Positions 39,885 through 46,397 of a stretch of 64,000 nt of DNA are shown piece by piece. Each line of letters opens with the position of its first letter. Positions within the stretch are counted from its first letter, which is position 1. The position numbers were made by a program, and so were the translations under genes. A model generated the notes under the pieces. The model worked only from the letters and a program-made list of their open reading frames with translations, made no database searches and was not told where the DNA came from. The stretch comes from Bog-473 sp052140165 (GTDB lineage: Bacteria; Actinomycetota; Acidimicrobiia; Acidimicrobiales; RAAP-2). Location: positions 16,434 to 80,433 of the forward strand of contig JBKQUM010000034.1 in assembly GCA_052140165.1 (NCBI GenBank), in the 5' to 3' direction.

Positions 39885-40691
39885 ATCTCGGCCGATCCGG
39901 CCGGCGCGCTCGTCGCCTTCGGGGCAGGGATCCTCTCCTTCGTCTCCCCCTGCGTCCTCCCGCTGGTCCCGGGCTACGTCTCCATGGTCTCGGGCCTCTC
40001 TGCGGCCGAGCTGGAGGCGGGCGGCGACGGCACGACGCCGTCGACCGCCCTTCGTCCCGTCCTGCGCGGCATCGGTCTGTTCGTGGCCGGCTTCACGATC
40101 GTCTTCGTCGCACTGGGCGCCGCGGCGTCGAGCATCGGGCGGCTGCTCGACGCGCACGAGATCACGCTGACCCATGTGAGCGGTGCGGTGATCATCGTGC
40201 TGGGCGCCGTCATGCTGCTGGGCGCGCTGCCCTCGAGCGTCTGGGCCCACGCGGGGTCGGGCACGCTCGGTGTGGTCTCGCGCGTCACGGGCGAGCACCG
40301 CTTCGACGTGCGGCCTTCCAAGCTCGGCGTGTGGGCCGCCCCGCTGATGGGCATGGCGTTCGCGTTCGCCTGGACACCGTGCATCGGCCCGGTCCTCGGT
40401 GTCGTCCTGAGCCTCGCGGCGCGCAACGGGACGCTGCCCGGCGGCGTCCTCCTGCTCTTCGCCTACTCGCTCGGCTTGGCGGTGCCCTTCGTGCTCGTGG
40501 GGCTGGCCTTCGGCCGGCTGACCGCGACGCTGGCCCGGGCGCGGCACTGGCTGTGGGCCGTTGAGCTCGTGGCCGGCATCATCCTCGTGGTCTTCGGGGT
40601 GCTGCTGCTGACGGACAACGTGAGCTGGGTGTCGACGCAGATATCGAACCTGCTCAACGACCTCGGCCTCGGCCGCCTCTCCAAGAGCTAG
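39885..40691 (+). CDS. ccdA: CcdA-type thiol-disulfide electron-transfer protein (start codon unclear)
   Basis: About 268 residues with six transmembrane helices. N-terminal helix: GAGILSFVSPCVLPLVPGY, with the first catalytic Cys in SPCVLP; the partner is in FAWTPCIGPVLG, the classic CcdA/DsbD pair. It carries reducing power across the membrane to the thioredoxin-like proteins that reduce apocytochrome c, matching the ccm operon downstream. There is no ATG, GTG or TTG in frame between the last upstream stop (39795) and the conserved helix; the first in-frame ATG (39984) would remove the catalytic Cys. The start at 39885 (ATC) is a placeholder. Confidence 0.85.
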   Translation: MSADPAGALVAFGAGILSFVSPCVLPLVPGYVSMVSGLSAAELEAGGDGTTPSTALRPVLRGIGLFVAGFTIVFVALGAAASSIGRLLDAHEITLTHVSGAVIIVLGAVMLLGALPSSVWAHAGSGTLGVVSRVTGEHRFDVRPSKLGVWAAPLMGMAFAFAWTPCIGPVLGVVLSLAARNGTLPGGVLLLFAYSLGLAVPFVLVGLAFGRLTATLARARHWLWAVELVAGIILVVFGVLLLTDNVSWVSTQISNLLNDLGLGRLSKS

Positions 40692-40702
40692 CGGCCCGGG
40701 CC

Positions 40703-41302
40703 GTGGACGACGGACCCACTCACCGCGCCGCTCCGGGCCCCGCAGACGTGCTGGGCCGACGGATTGAGGACCTGGCGCGGGGAGCAGCCGGTCCGGTCCT
40801 CGTTGCGCTCGACGGGCCCTCGGGCGCCGGGAAGTCCACCCTGGCGGCCGCCGTCGGGCGCCCTCGTCATCGACGGCGACGACTTCTACCGCGGGACGGA
40901 CGAGTACTGGGACGCCATGGACGCGCGGCGGAAGATGGAGCTGGTCGTCGACTGGCGTCGCCAGCGTGCCGCGCTCGAGCGGTTGCGTCGTGGCGCGGCG
41001 GCGACCTGGCGCCCCTACGACTGGGATGCCGACGACGGGAGCCTGTCAGCGGACGTCGCGGGTGGGCCCTGCGACGTGGTCATCCTCGACAGTGCCTACA
41101 GCGCCCGACCCGAGCTGGCTGACCTGACGGACCTGCGGGTCCTGCTGCAGGTCCCGCACGACGTCCGCCGGGCACGGCTCCTGCAGCGCGAAGAGCAGGC
41201 TTCCGGGCGGAGTGGGAGGCCCGATGGGGAGCGGCCGAGGACCTGTACTTCGGCACGGTCATGCCACCGGAGGCATTCGACCTCGTGCTCGGCGGGGCCT
41301 GA
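40703..41302 (+). pseudogene. Frameshifted uridine kinase-like P-loop kinase
   Basis: Three successive frames read as one protein. First part (from GTG 40703): ALDGPSGAGKSTLAAAVG, a Walker A site. Then near 40855-40860 the reading must shift to continue as ALVIDGDDFYRGTDEYWDAM, through WRPYDWDAD and VVILDSAYSARPEL to REEQ. Near 41199-41201 one base is missing and the C-terminus continues as EWEARWGAAEDLYF and EAFDLVLGGA, ending at 41300-41302. The family is the uridine kinase/phosphoribulokinase type of nucleoside or small-molecule kinase. About ten residues between the two first parts are also absent. It is either a decayed gene or the product of sequencing or assembly errors. Confidence 0.75.
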
Positions 41303-41311
41303 GCTCGGCCG

Positions 41312-42178
41312 CTACGGGAAATGTTCGGCGAGCACCTCGGCGAACGTCCGGGCGAACGTGTGGGCGTCGCCCGGCCAGCGGGCGGAGACGTACGCGCCGT
41401 CCCGCACGACCCAGGCGGGCCGGGGATCGGTCGGCGTGTCCCGGGACCGCCCGCTCGTCTTGCGCCGGTAGTCGGGGATGCCGGGCTCGACATCGACGAA
41501 GTCGCCCTGGTCCGCCAGGGCGCGGGTGACCTCCTGTTGCACCGACATGTAGCCGGCGGGCTGTCCCGGCTCGTCCACGTAGGTGCGGTAGTAGTCGGGG
41601 TCCCAAAAGCGAGTCCGGCTGGCGAGCTCCCATGCCCTGCGCTCCAGCTGCCACGTCAGTGCCGTGGTGCGGCGGCCGTGGAGCACCGAATGCCCGGTGG
41701 CGGGTTCTGTGGCACGCGCCGCCACGAGCACGCCGTGGCAGATCGCCCCGACGGGCCTGCCCGATCGGAACGAGTCCACGGCCATCTGCTGCACCTCGGG
41801 GCTCTCGAGGTAGTCCCGCATCCCACGGGCCCGGTGGCCCCCGGGCAGCACGAGCGCGTCGTAGTCGCTGCGCCGTGCCGCGCCCCAGTGCAGCGGCGAT
41901 CGGAACGCCGCATCCTCCAGCAGCGCCGAGTAGGCGCGACGGGCCGCTGCGTCGGCGCGCAGGATGCGGCCCATGACCGTCACGTTGCGCAGCAGCGGGA
42001 CCGCGCCCCAGAAGTCGAGGCCCCGCCCCGTGACCATGAGATCGTCGGCCTCCCCGGGCTGCCCCGAAGGCGTCGCGAACACGACGTCGTGGCCGGCGCC
42101 CGACAGGATCCGCCAGCTCACGGCCACCTCGGTGGGGTCGAAGTCGCACGCCGGGAGCGGCATCAGCACGGTCGCCAT
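41312..42178 (-). CDS. DJ-1/PfpI-family protein
   Basis: 288 residues from the ATG at 42178; the far longer frame upstream lies opposite other genes. The glutamine-amidotransferase-like fold is shown by YDALVLPGGHRARGMRDYL and the nucleophile elbow GAICHGVLVAAR with Cys at about residue 142. Length exceeds a single DJ-1 domain (about 190) because of inserts around residues 40-75 and a C-terminal extension (about 225-288). Members include glyoxalase III, chaperones and peptidases; which one applies is unknown. It diverges from the gene at 42245. Confidence 0.82.
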   Translation of the reverse strand: MATVLMPLPACDFDPTEVAVSWRILSGAGHDVVFATPSGQPGEADDLMVTGRGLDFWGAVPLLRNVTVMGRILRADAAARRAYSALLEDAAFRSPLHWGAARRSDYDALVLPGGHRARGMRDYLESPEVQQMAVDSFRSGRPVGAICHGVLVAARATEPATGHSVLHGRRTTALTWQLERRAWELASRTRFWDPDYYRTYVDEPGQPAGYMSVQQEVTRALADQGDFVDVEPGIPDYRRKTSGRSRDTPTDPRPAWVVRDGAYVSARWPGDAHTFARTFAEVLAEHFP

Positions 42179-42231
42179 GGGTGTGACGCACACTACCGAG
42201 GCCCGGCCGAGCACCCTCAGGGGAACGGGGA

Positions 42232-42237
42232 TAGCGT
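42232..42237 (+). promoter_or_regulatory. Putative leaderless -10 box of the ferritin-like gene
   Basis: TAGCGT seven bases before the ATG at 42245, identical in sequence and spacing to the box before gmd. Confidence 0.5.
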
Positions 42238-42244
42238 CGCCGGC

Positions 42245-42754
42245 ATGAGCGACGCCGACACCGACACCGAACCTCCGGCGATCTTCTCGGCCGACGACGG
42301 GATCGAGAAGCTCTGGGTGCAGGCCTACCAGGGCGAGGTACTGGGCGAGGCCCTGTTCGAGGGCATCGCCGAGGTCGTCGACGATACTGAGCACGCCCGC
42401 AAGATGCGGGTGCTCGCCACGCTCGAGCTGCGCACCAAGGAGGCCGTGGCACCCTCCCTCGAGCGAGCCGGCATCTCGACCGAGCCCGATGTCGAGATGC
42501 TGAGCGTGGCCGAGGCCATGGCCGCCGGTTCGGTCGACAGCACCTGGGAGCAGATGATGACCTCTATCGACAGCGTCACCGGTCAGTTCATCCCGCTCTA
42601 CGAGCGGATCGCAGAGCTCGACCCCGCCGAACGCGAGGCCGCCGAACTGTTGGTGGCCCACGAGGTCGCCCTGCGCGACTTCGCGCGCGCCGAGCTGGCC
42701 GGCCGGACGGACTCGTCGCTGAATCCCGTCAACGCGCTGCCGCACATGCGCTGA
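42245..42754 (+). CDS. Helical protein resembling the ferritin-like superfamily
   Basis: 169 residues, almost entirely alpha-helical and acidic. Helices contain spaced Glu and His residues: QGEVLGEALFEGI, DDTEHARKMRVLATLE, and AEREAAELLVAHEVALRDF, a pattern like the four-helix, carboxylate-bridged iron proteins (rubrerythrin/ferritin-like). Exact ExxH metal motifs are not all in place, so iron binding is not certain. It starts from a leaderless promoter and is followed after three bases by a methyltransferase gene. Confidence 0.55.
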   Translation: MSDADTDTEPPAIFSADDGIEKLWVQAYQGEVLGEALFEGIAEVVDDTEHARKMRVLATLELRTKEAVAPSLERAGISTEPDVEMLSVAEAMAAGSVDSTWEQMMTSIDSVTGQFIPLYERIAELDPAEREAAELLVAHEVALRDFARAELAGRTDSSLNPVNALPHMR

Positions 42755-42757
42755 TCC

Positions 42758-43465
42758 GTGGCCGCGGGGCCGGACTTCGCGCGCTTCGACCGCCGTCACT
42801 ACCCGATGGTCACGGTGCGCGAAGGGTATGACGCGTGGGCGCCGACCTACGAGGAGAGCGTCGAGGACATCATGGACGTCGCGCTCCTGGAGCGCATCGG
42901 CTCGGTCGCCTGGGACCGGGTCGAACGCGCCGCCGACCTCGGATGTGGCTCGGGTCGCACCGGGGCCTGGCTCCGCACCCGCGGCGATTTCCCCGTCGAC
43001 GGGGTCGACATCACGCCCGCCATGCTCGAGCGCGCCCGCGCCCGCGGCGTGCACGACCGGCTTGTCGAGGGCGACGTGCGGCACACCGGGTTGCCCGCCG
43101 GCGCCTACGACCTCGTCGTCTGCGTGCTGGTCGACGAGCACCTGCCCGAGCTGGCCGGCCTCTACCGGGAGGCCCGCCGGCTGCTGGGCCGGTCCGGCTC
43201 CTTCGTGGTCGTCGGGATCCACCCCTTCTTCGTCATGTCGGTGGGGATGCCGACCCATTTCGACGGTGCCGACGCCGAGCCGGTGGCCATCGAGACCCAT
43301 GTCCACCTCCTCTCCGAGCACGTGGCCGCCGCCGACGACGCCGGCCTGGCCGCCCGCGAGATGCACGAAGCCCTGGTGGACGATGCATTCGTCCAGCGCA
43401 AGCCGGGATGGCAGCCCTACCGAGACTGGCCGTTCAGCTACGCCTGTGTCTGGGCCGTGGCCTGA
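42758..43465 (+). CDS. Class I SAM-dependent methyltransferase
   Basis: 235 residues, GTG start three bases after the previous stop, so co-transcribed. Motif I is AADLGCGSGRTGAWL at about residue 53-67, with the acidic post-motif DGVDITPAML; YDLVVCVLVDEHLPELAG is motif IV, followed by RRLLGRSGSFVVVGIHP. The N-terminus YDAWAPTYEESVEDI is frequent in the UbiE-like/Methyltransf_11/25 group. Substrate unknown. A GC-rich hairpin follows the stop and separates this gene from the ccm operon. Confidence 0.87.
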   Translation: MAAGPDFARFDRRHYPMVTVREGYDAWAPTYEESVEDIMDVALLERIGSVAWDRVERAADLGCGSGRTGAWLRTRGDFPVDGVDITPAMLERARARGVHDRLVEGDVRHTGLPAGAYDLVVCVLVDEHLPELAGLYREARRLLGRSGSFVVVGIHPFFVMSVGMPTHFDGADAEPVAIETHVHLLSEHVAAADDAGLAAREMHEALVDDAFVQRKPGWQPYRDWPFSYACVWAVA

Positions 43466-43469
43466 GAGG

Positions 43470-43486
43470 GCGGGGTCCGACCCCGC
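43470..43486 (+). terminator. Hairpin between the methyltransferase gene and ccmA
   Basis: GCGGGGTC and GACCCCGC around one base: eight perfect base pairs in DNA, a six-pair stem with a five-base loop in RNA. No T-run follows. It may end the upstream transcript, pause it, or act as an operator for the ccm operon, whose start is 45 bases away. Confidence 0.45.
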
Positions 43487-43530
43487 TTGGAACCCCGGGA
43501 CCGACCCCCCCTACCATGGAGGGGAAGGCC

Positions 43531-44259
43531 ATGGCCCCTGTCGTCCAATTCCGCGCCGCTGTCGCTCTCGCCGGCCGCTTCCCCGCCCTTGCCGGGGTCG
43601 ACCTCTGCCTCGAGCAGGGTGAGGTCGTCGTCGTCGTGGGCGCCAACGGCGCGGGAAAGACCAGCCTCCTGCGCGCCTGTGCTGGGCTTTTGCCCGTCAC
43701 CTCGGGCGAGGCGACCGCGCTCGGCGTCGACCTGACCACCGACCACACGTCGGTGCGGCGGTACGTCGGGCTCCTGGGTCATGCCGCCCCCCTCTACGAC
43801 GAGCTGAGCGCGGCGGAGAACGTCCGCTTCGCGGTCCGCGCCCTCGGGCTCCCCGTCCAGGGCGCGGACGAGGCGCTGGAGCGGCTCGGTCTGACGGGCC
43901 GTCTGCGGACCACCCCGGCCGGGCGGTTGTCGGCGGGCCAGCGTCGCCGCGTCGCCCTCGCCGCCCTCGTGGCCCGCCGTCCCGCGCTCTGGCTCCTCGA
44001 TGAGCCCCACGCGGGCCTCGATGCCCCATCGCGCTCGCTCCTCGGGCATCTGATCGCCGGCGCGGTGTCGGATGGTGCAACGGTGCTGCTCTCCTCCCAC
44101 GAACCACAGCTCACGGTGCCCCTGGCCGACCGTGTCGTGTCCATGGGCGGCGGGCGGGTGACCGGTGAGGAGCCGGGCGGCCGCCGCGTCACCCTCACCG
44201 CCCTGCCCGCAACCGAGCCGGACAGCGCCGGCGGCGTGGGAGCGACCAATGTGGCATGA
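43531..44259 (+). CDS. ccmA: Haem-exporter ATPase CcmA
   Basis: 242 residues from the ATG at 43531, which follows GGAGGGGAA; the ATG at 43516 would destroy that ribosome site. ABC ATPase: Walker A GANGAGKTSLL at about residue 36-46, signature LSAGQRRRVALA (in place of LSGGQ), Walker B ALWLLDEPHAGLD, and the switch His in LSSHEP. The length and order with ccmB are those of CcmA. It hydrolyses ATP with CcmB/CcmC/CcmD to release haem-loaded CcmE on the outer face of the membrane. First gene of a nine-gene operon. Confidence 0.92.
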   Translation: MAPVVQFRAAVALAGRFPALAGVDLCLEQGEVVVVVGANGAGKTSLLRACAGLLPVTSGEATALGVDLTTDHTSVRRYVGLLGHAAPLYDELSAAENVRFAVRALGLPVQGADEALERLGLTGRLRTTPAGRLSAGQRRRVALAALVARRPALWLLDEPHAGLDAPSRSLLGHLIAGAVSDGATVLLSSHEPQLTVPLADRVVSMGGGRVTGEEPGGRRVTLTALPATEPDSAGGVGATNVA

Positions 44260-44917
44260 CGCGGTGCTCGTGGCGGGCAAGGACCTCCGGATCGAGGCGC
44301 GGTCGCGGGTGGGGCTGTGGCAGGTCGTCCCCTTCGCGTTGCTCGTCCTCGTGCTCCTCGCGTTCGCCATCGGTCCGGACCAGGCCGCACTGCGCCACGC
44401 CGCCCCGGGGATCTTCTGGGTCGCCCTGCTGTTCTCGACCGTGCTGGCGATTCAGCGCAGCGTGGCGGTCGAGTCCGGTGAGGGCACACGCGACGGGCTG
44501 CGGCTCTCGGGCATCGACCCGGCCGGGATCTTCCTGGGCAAGGCGGCCGCGGTGGGGCTGCAGCTCCTGGCGCTCCAGCTCGTCCTGTGGGCCGGCGTGA
44601 CGTTCCTCTTCGACGTGCGGGTGCACGTCGTGTGGCTCGCGGTGACGGCGTCCCTCGTGGCCACCGTCGGGCTCGCGTGTGCCGGCGTGCTCTACGGCGC
44701 CCTCTCGGCCGGACTGCGCGTGCGCGACACGCTGCTCCCGCTGCTGGTGCTGCCGGTGTTGGCCCCGGTCCTGCTGGCGGGCTCCAAGGCATGGGAGGCG
44801 GCACTGAACGGGAACGCGTCGTCGGGGACCCAGTGGCTCAAGATCCTCGTTCCCTTCGCGGTGATCTACCTCGTCGTGGGGCTCGTCCTCTACGGCCCGC
44901 TGCAGGAGGCCGCATGA
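44249..44917 (+). CDS. ccmB: Haem-exporter permease CcmB
   Basis: 222 residues, six transmembrane helices, starting 11 bases before the ccmA stop. N-terminal AVLVAGKDLRIEARSR is the usual CcmB opening, and PGIFWVALLFSTVLAIQRSV together with DGLRLSGIDPAGIFLGKA (FLG-x-K) is diagnostic. It is the membrane partner of CcmA. Length is at the normal 220. Confidence 0.9.
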   Translation: MWHDAVLVAGKDLRIEARSRVGLWQVVPFALLVLVLLAFAIGPDQAALRHAAPGIFWVALLFSTVLAIQRSVAVESGEGTRDGLRLSGIDPAGIFLGKAAAVGLQLLALQLVLWAGVTFLFDVRVHVVWLAVTASLVATVGLACAGVLYGALSAGLRVRDTLLPLLVLPVLAPVLLAGSKAWEAALNGNASSGTQWLKILVPFAVIYLVVGLVLYGPLQEAA

Positions 44918-45711
44918 GCGAGCCCGTGCTTGTGCGCCGCCGGCCGCGCTGGCTGGATGTGGTCGGCGTCCTCGGTGTCGTCGCCATGGGGTTCACGGTG
45001 TGGCTCGGGCTGTGGGTGACGCCGCCCGACGTCGTGCAGGGGAACCTGGCCCGGTTGCTCTACATCCACCCGCCCATCGCCACGGTGGCGCTGTACTGGG
45101 TCGGCCTCGTCGCCGCCGGTGGCAGCCTGCTGTACCTCTGGCCGCGCACGCGCTCCTTGTTCTGGGACCGGCTCGCCGCGTCCGCGGTCGAGGTCGGCGC
45201 GGTGTTCTCGGCGCTGACCCTGGTGACTGGGTCGCTGTGGGGCCGGCCCGCCTGGGGTGTCTGGTGGACGTGGGACGCCCGGCTGACGTCGACGGCCCTG
45301 TTGTTGCTCCTCGAGATCGGCTACATGGCGCTGCGCCGCGTGCCCGCCGAGCCGGCCATCCGGGCGCGCCGCTGTGCGGTGGCCGCCCTGCTCATCGCGA
45401 TCGACATACCGATCGTCCACTTCTCCGTCGACTGGTGGCAGACCCTGCACCAGGGCGGCACCGTGCTCGATCCCGGCTTCGACCTCCACGTGCACGGGAT
45501 CATGCTGTGGACGCTCGGGCTCGGCTTCCTCGCCTTCTCGTTGATCTTCGTCTGGCTCCTCGGAGTGCGCTACCAGGTCGAGGTGCTCCAGGACGCGGTC
45601 GGGGACCAGGAGCTCGAGGTCTCGCTGACCGAGCGCTGGAGCGAGGACACCGAGCTGGTGGGCGTCGCCTCCGGCGATCGTGACCCGCACGCGGGCGGTG
45701 GTGCACCGTGA
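44914..45711 (+). CDS. ccmC: Haem-delivery protein CcmC
   Basis: 265 residues, overlapping ccmB by ATGA. The haem-handling WWD loop is present as GVWWTWDARLTS at about residue 110-121, with conserved His residues flanking it in LLYIHPPIA and VHFSVDWWQTLHQG. Six transmembrane helices are predicted. CcmC attaches haem to CcmE. The C-terminal 45 residues (after VRYQVEVLQD) are an acidic extension rarely seen in proteobacterial CcmC. Confidence 0.93.
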   Translation: MSEPVLVRRRPRWLDVVGVLGVVAMGFTVWLGLWVTPPDVVQGNLARLLYIHPPIATVALYWVGLVAAGGSLLYLWPRTRSLFWDRLAASAVEVGAVFSALTLVTGSLWGRPAWGVWWTWDARLTSTALLLLLEIGYMALRRVPAEPAIRARRCAVAALLIAIDIPIVHFSVDWWQTLHQGGTVLDPGFDLHVHGIMLWTLGLGFLAFSLIFVWLLGVRYQVEVLQDAVGDQELEVSLTERWSEDTELVGVASGDRDPHAGGGAP

Positions 45712-45869
45712 GCTACGTCGACGCCGGCTATGCCGTCGCGCTCGCGTCCCTGTTCGTCTACGCGATCGGCCTGGTCCTGCGCCGGCGGCGCTGGGCCCGG
45801 GCGCTGAAGGTGTCGGAGGTGCCGGCCCCCGGGGCGGACGGCGTGCCGGGGCCCGGCGAGCGACTGTGA
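45708..45869 (+). CDS. ccmD: CcmD-like small membrane protein
   Basis: 53 residues from a GTG that overlaps the ccmC stop (GTGA), and its own stop overlaps the ccmE start in the same way. One transmembrane helix, YAVALASLFVYAIGLVLRRR, followed by a basic stretch (RRRRWARAL) and a Pro/Gly-rich tail. CcmD proteins are exactly such short, single-helix, poorly conserved polypeptides between ccmC and ccmE, and they help release holo-CcmE from the CcmABC complex. The assignment rests on position and topology. Confidence 0.75.
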   Translation: MSYVDAGYAVALASLFVYAIGLVLRRRRWARALKVSEVPAPGADGVPGPGERL

Positions 45870-46384
45870 CCGGCACGACCACCGAGCCCAGCCCGCCCCC
45901 CAGCCCGCCGAACTCAGACGTCCGCCCGGGGCCGGCGATGCCGCCGCCACGGCGCCGGCGGCGCCTCAGCTGGCGGCTGCTGGGCGTGTTCGCCCTTCTG
46001 ATCGCCGCCTTCGTCTTCCTGCTGGCCGAGGGGCTGGGCAGCTCGCTCGACTACTTCGACACCATCGACCAGGCCCTCGCCCACCGGGCGTCGCTCGGCA
46101 CGCAGACGTTCCGACTCGAGGGCACGGTGGTCCCGGGCACCATCCGCGCCACCTCGTCGGGTTCCGACTTCAGCATCTGCCAGGGCCCGAACGTCGTGGA
46201 CGTCACCAACACCGGCAGCCCGCCACAGCTCTTCCAGGCCCGGATCCCGGTCGTGGTCGTCGGCCACTTCACATCCCCCACGTCGACGCGCTTCGTGTCC
46301 AACACCATCATGGTCAAGCACTCGGCGAACTACAGCGCCCAGTACCCCGGCCGGGTGGCCAAGGCGACCGGAGCGGTCTGCTGA
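45866..46384 (+). CDS. ccmE: Periplasmic haem chaperone CcmE
   Basis: 172 residues, GTG start. A Pro-rich cytoplasmic lead of about 35 residues, one transmembrane helix (LLGVFALLIAAFVFLL), then an OB-fold domain (about 60-165): FRLEGTVVPGTI, then RIPVVVVGHF, and the haem-attachment site VKHSANYSAQYP. The His of KHSANY with Tyr four residues later matches the covalent haem ligands (H-x3-Y) of typical CcmE. Cys variants are known in some archaea and bacteria, but not here. It carries haem to CcmF. Confidence 0.9.
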   Translation: MTGTTTEPSPPPSPPNSDVRPGPAMPPPRRRRRLSWRLLGVFALLIAAFVFLLAEGLGSSLDYFDTIDQALAHRASLGTQTFRLEGTVVPGTIRATSSGSDFSICQGPNVVDVTNTGSPPQLFQARIPVVVVGHFTSPTSTRFVSNTIMVKHSANYSAQYPGRVAKATGAVC

Positions 46385-46397
46385 TGGTCCTCCACTG

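Noticed and set aside
42179..43366. Extension of the DJ-1-like frame upstream of 42178
   Set aside because: It lies opposite the ferritin-like and methyltransferase genes, and homology starts at 42178.
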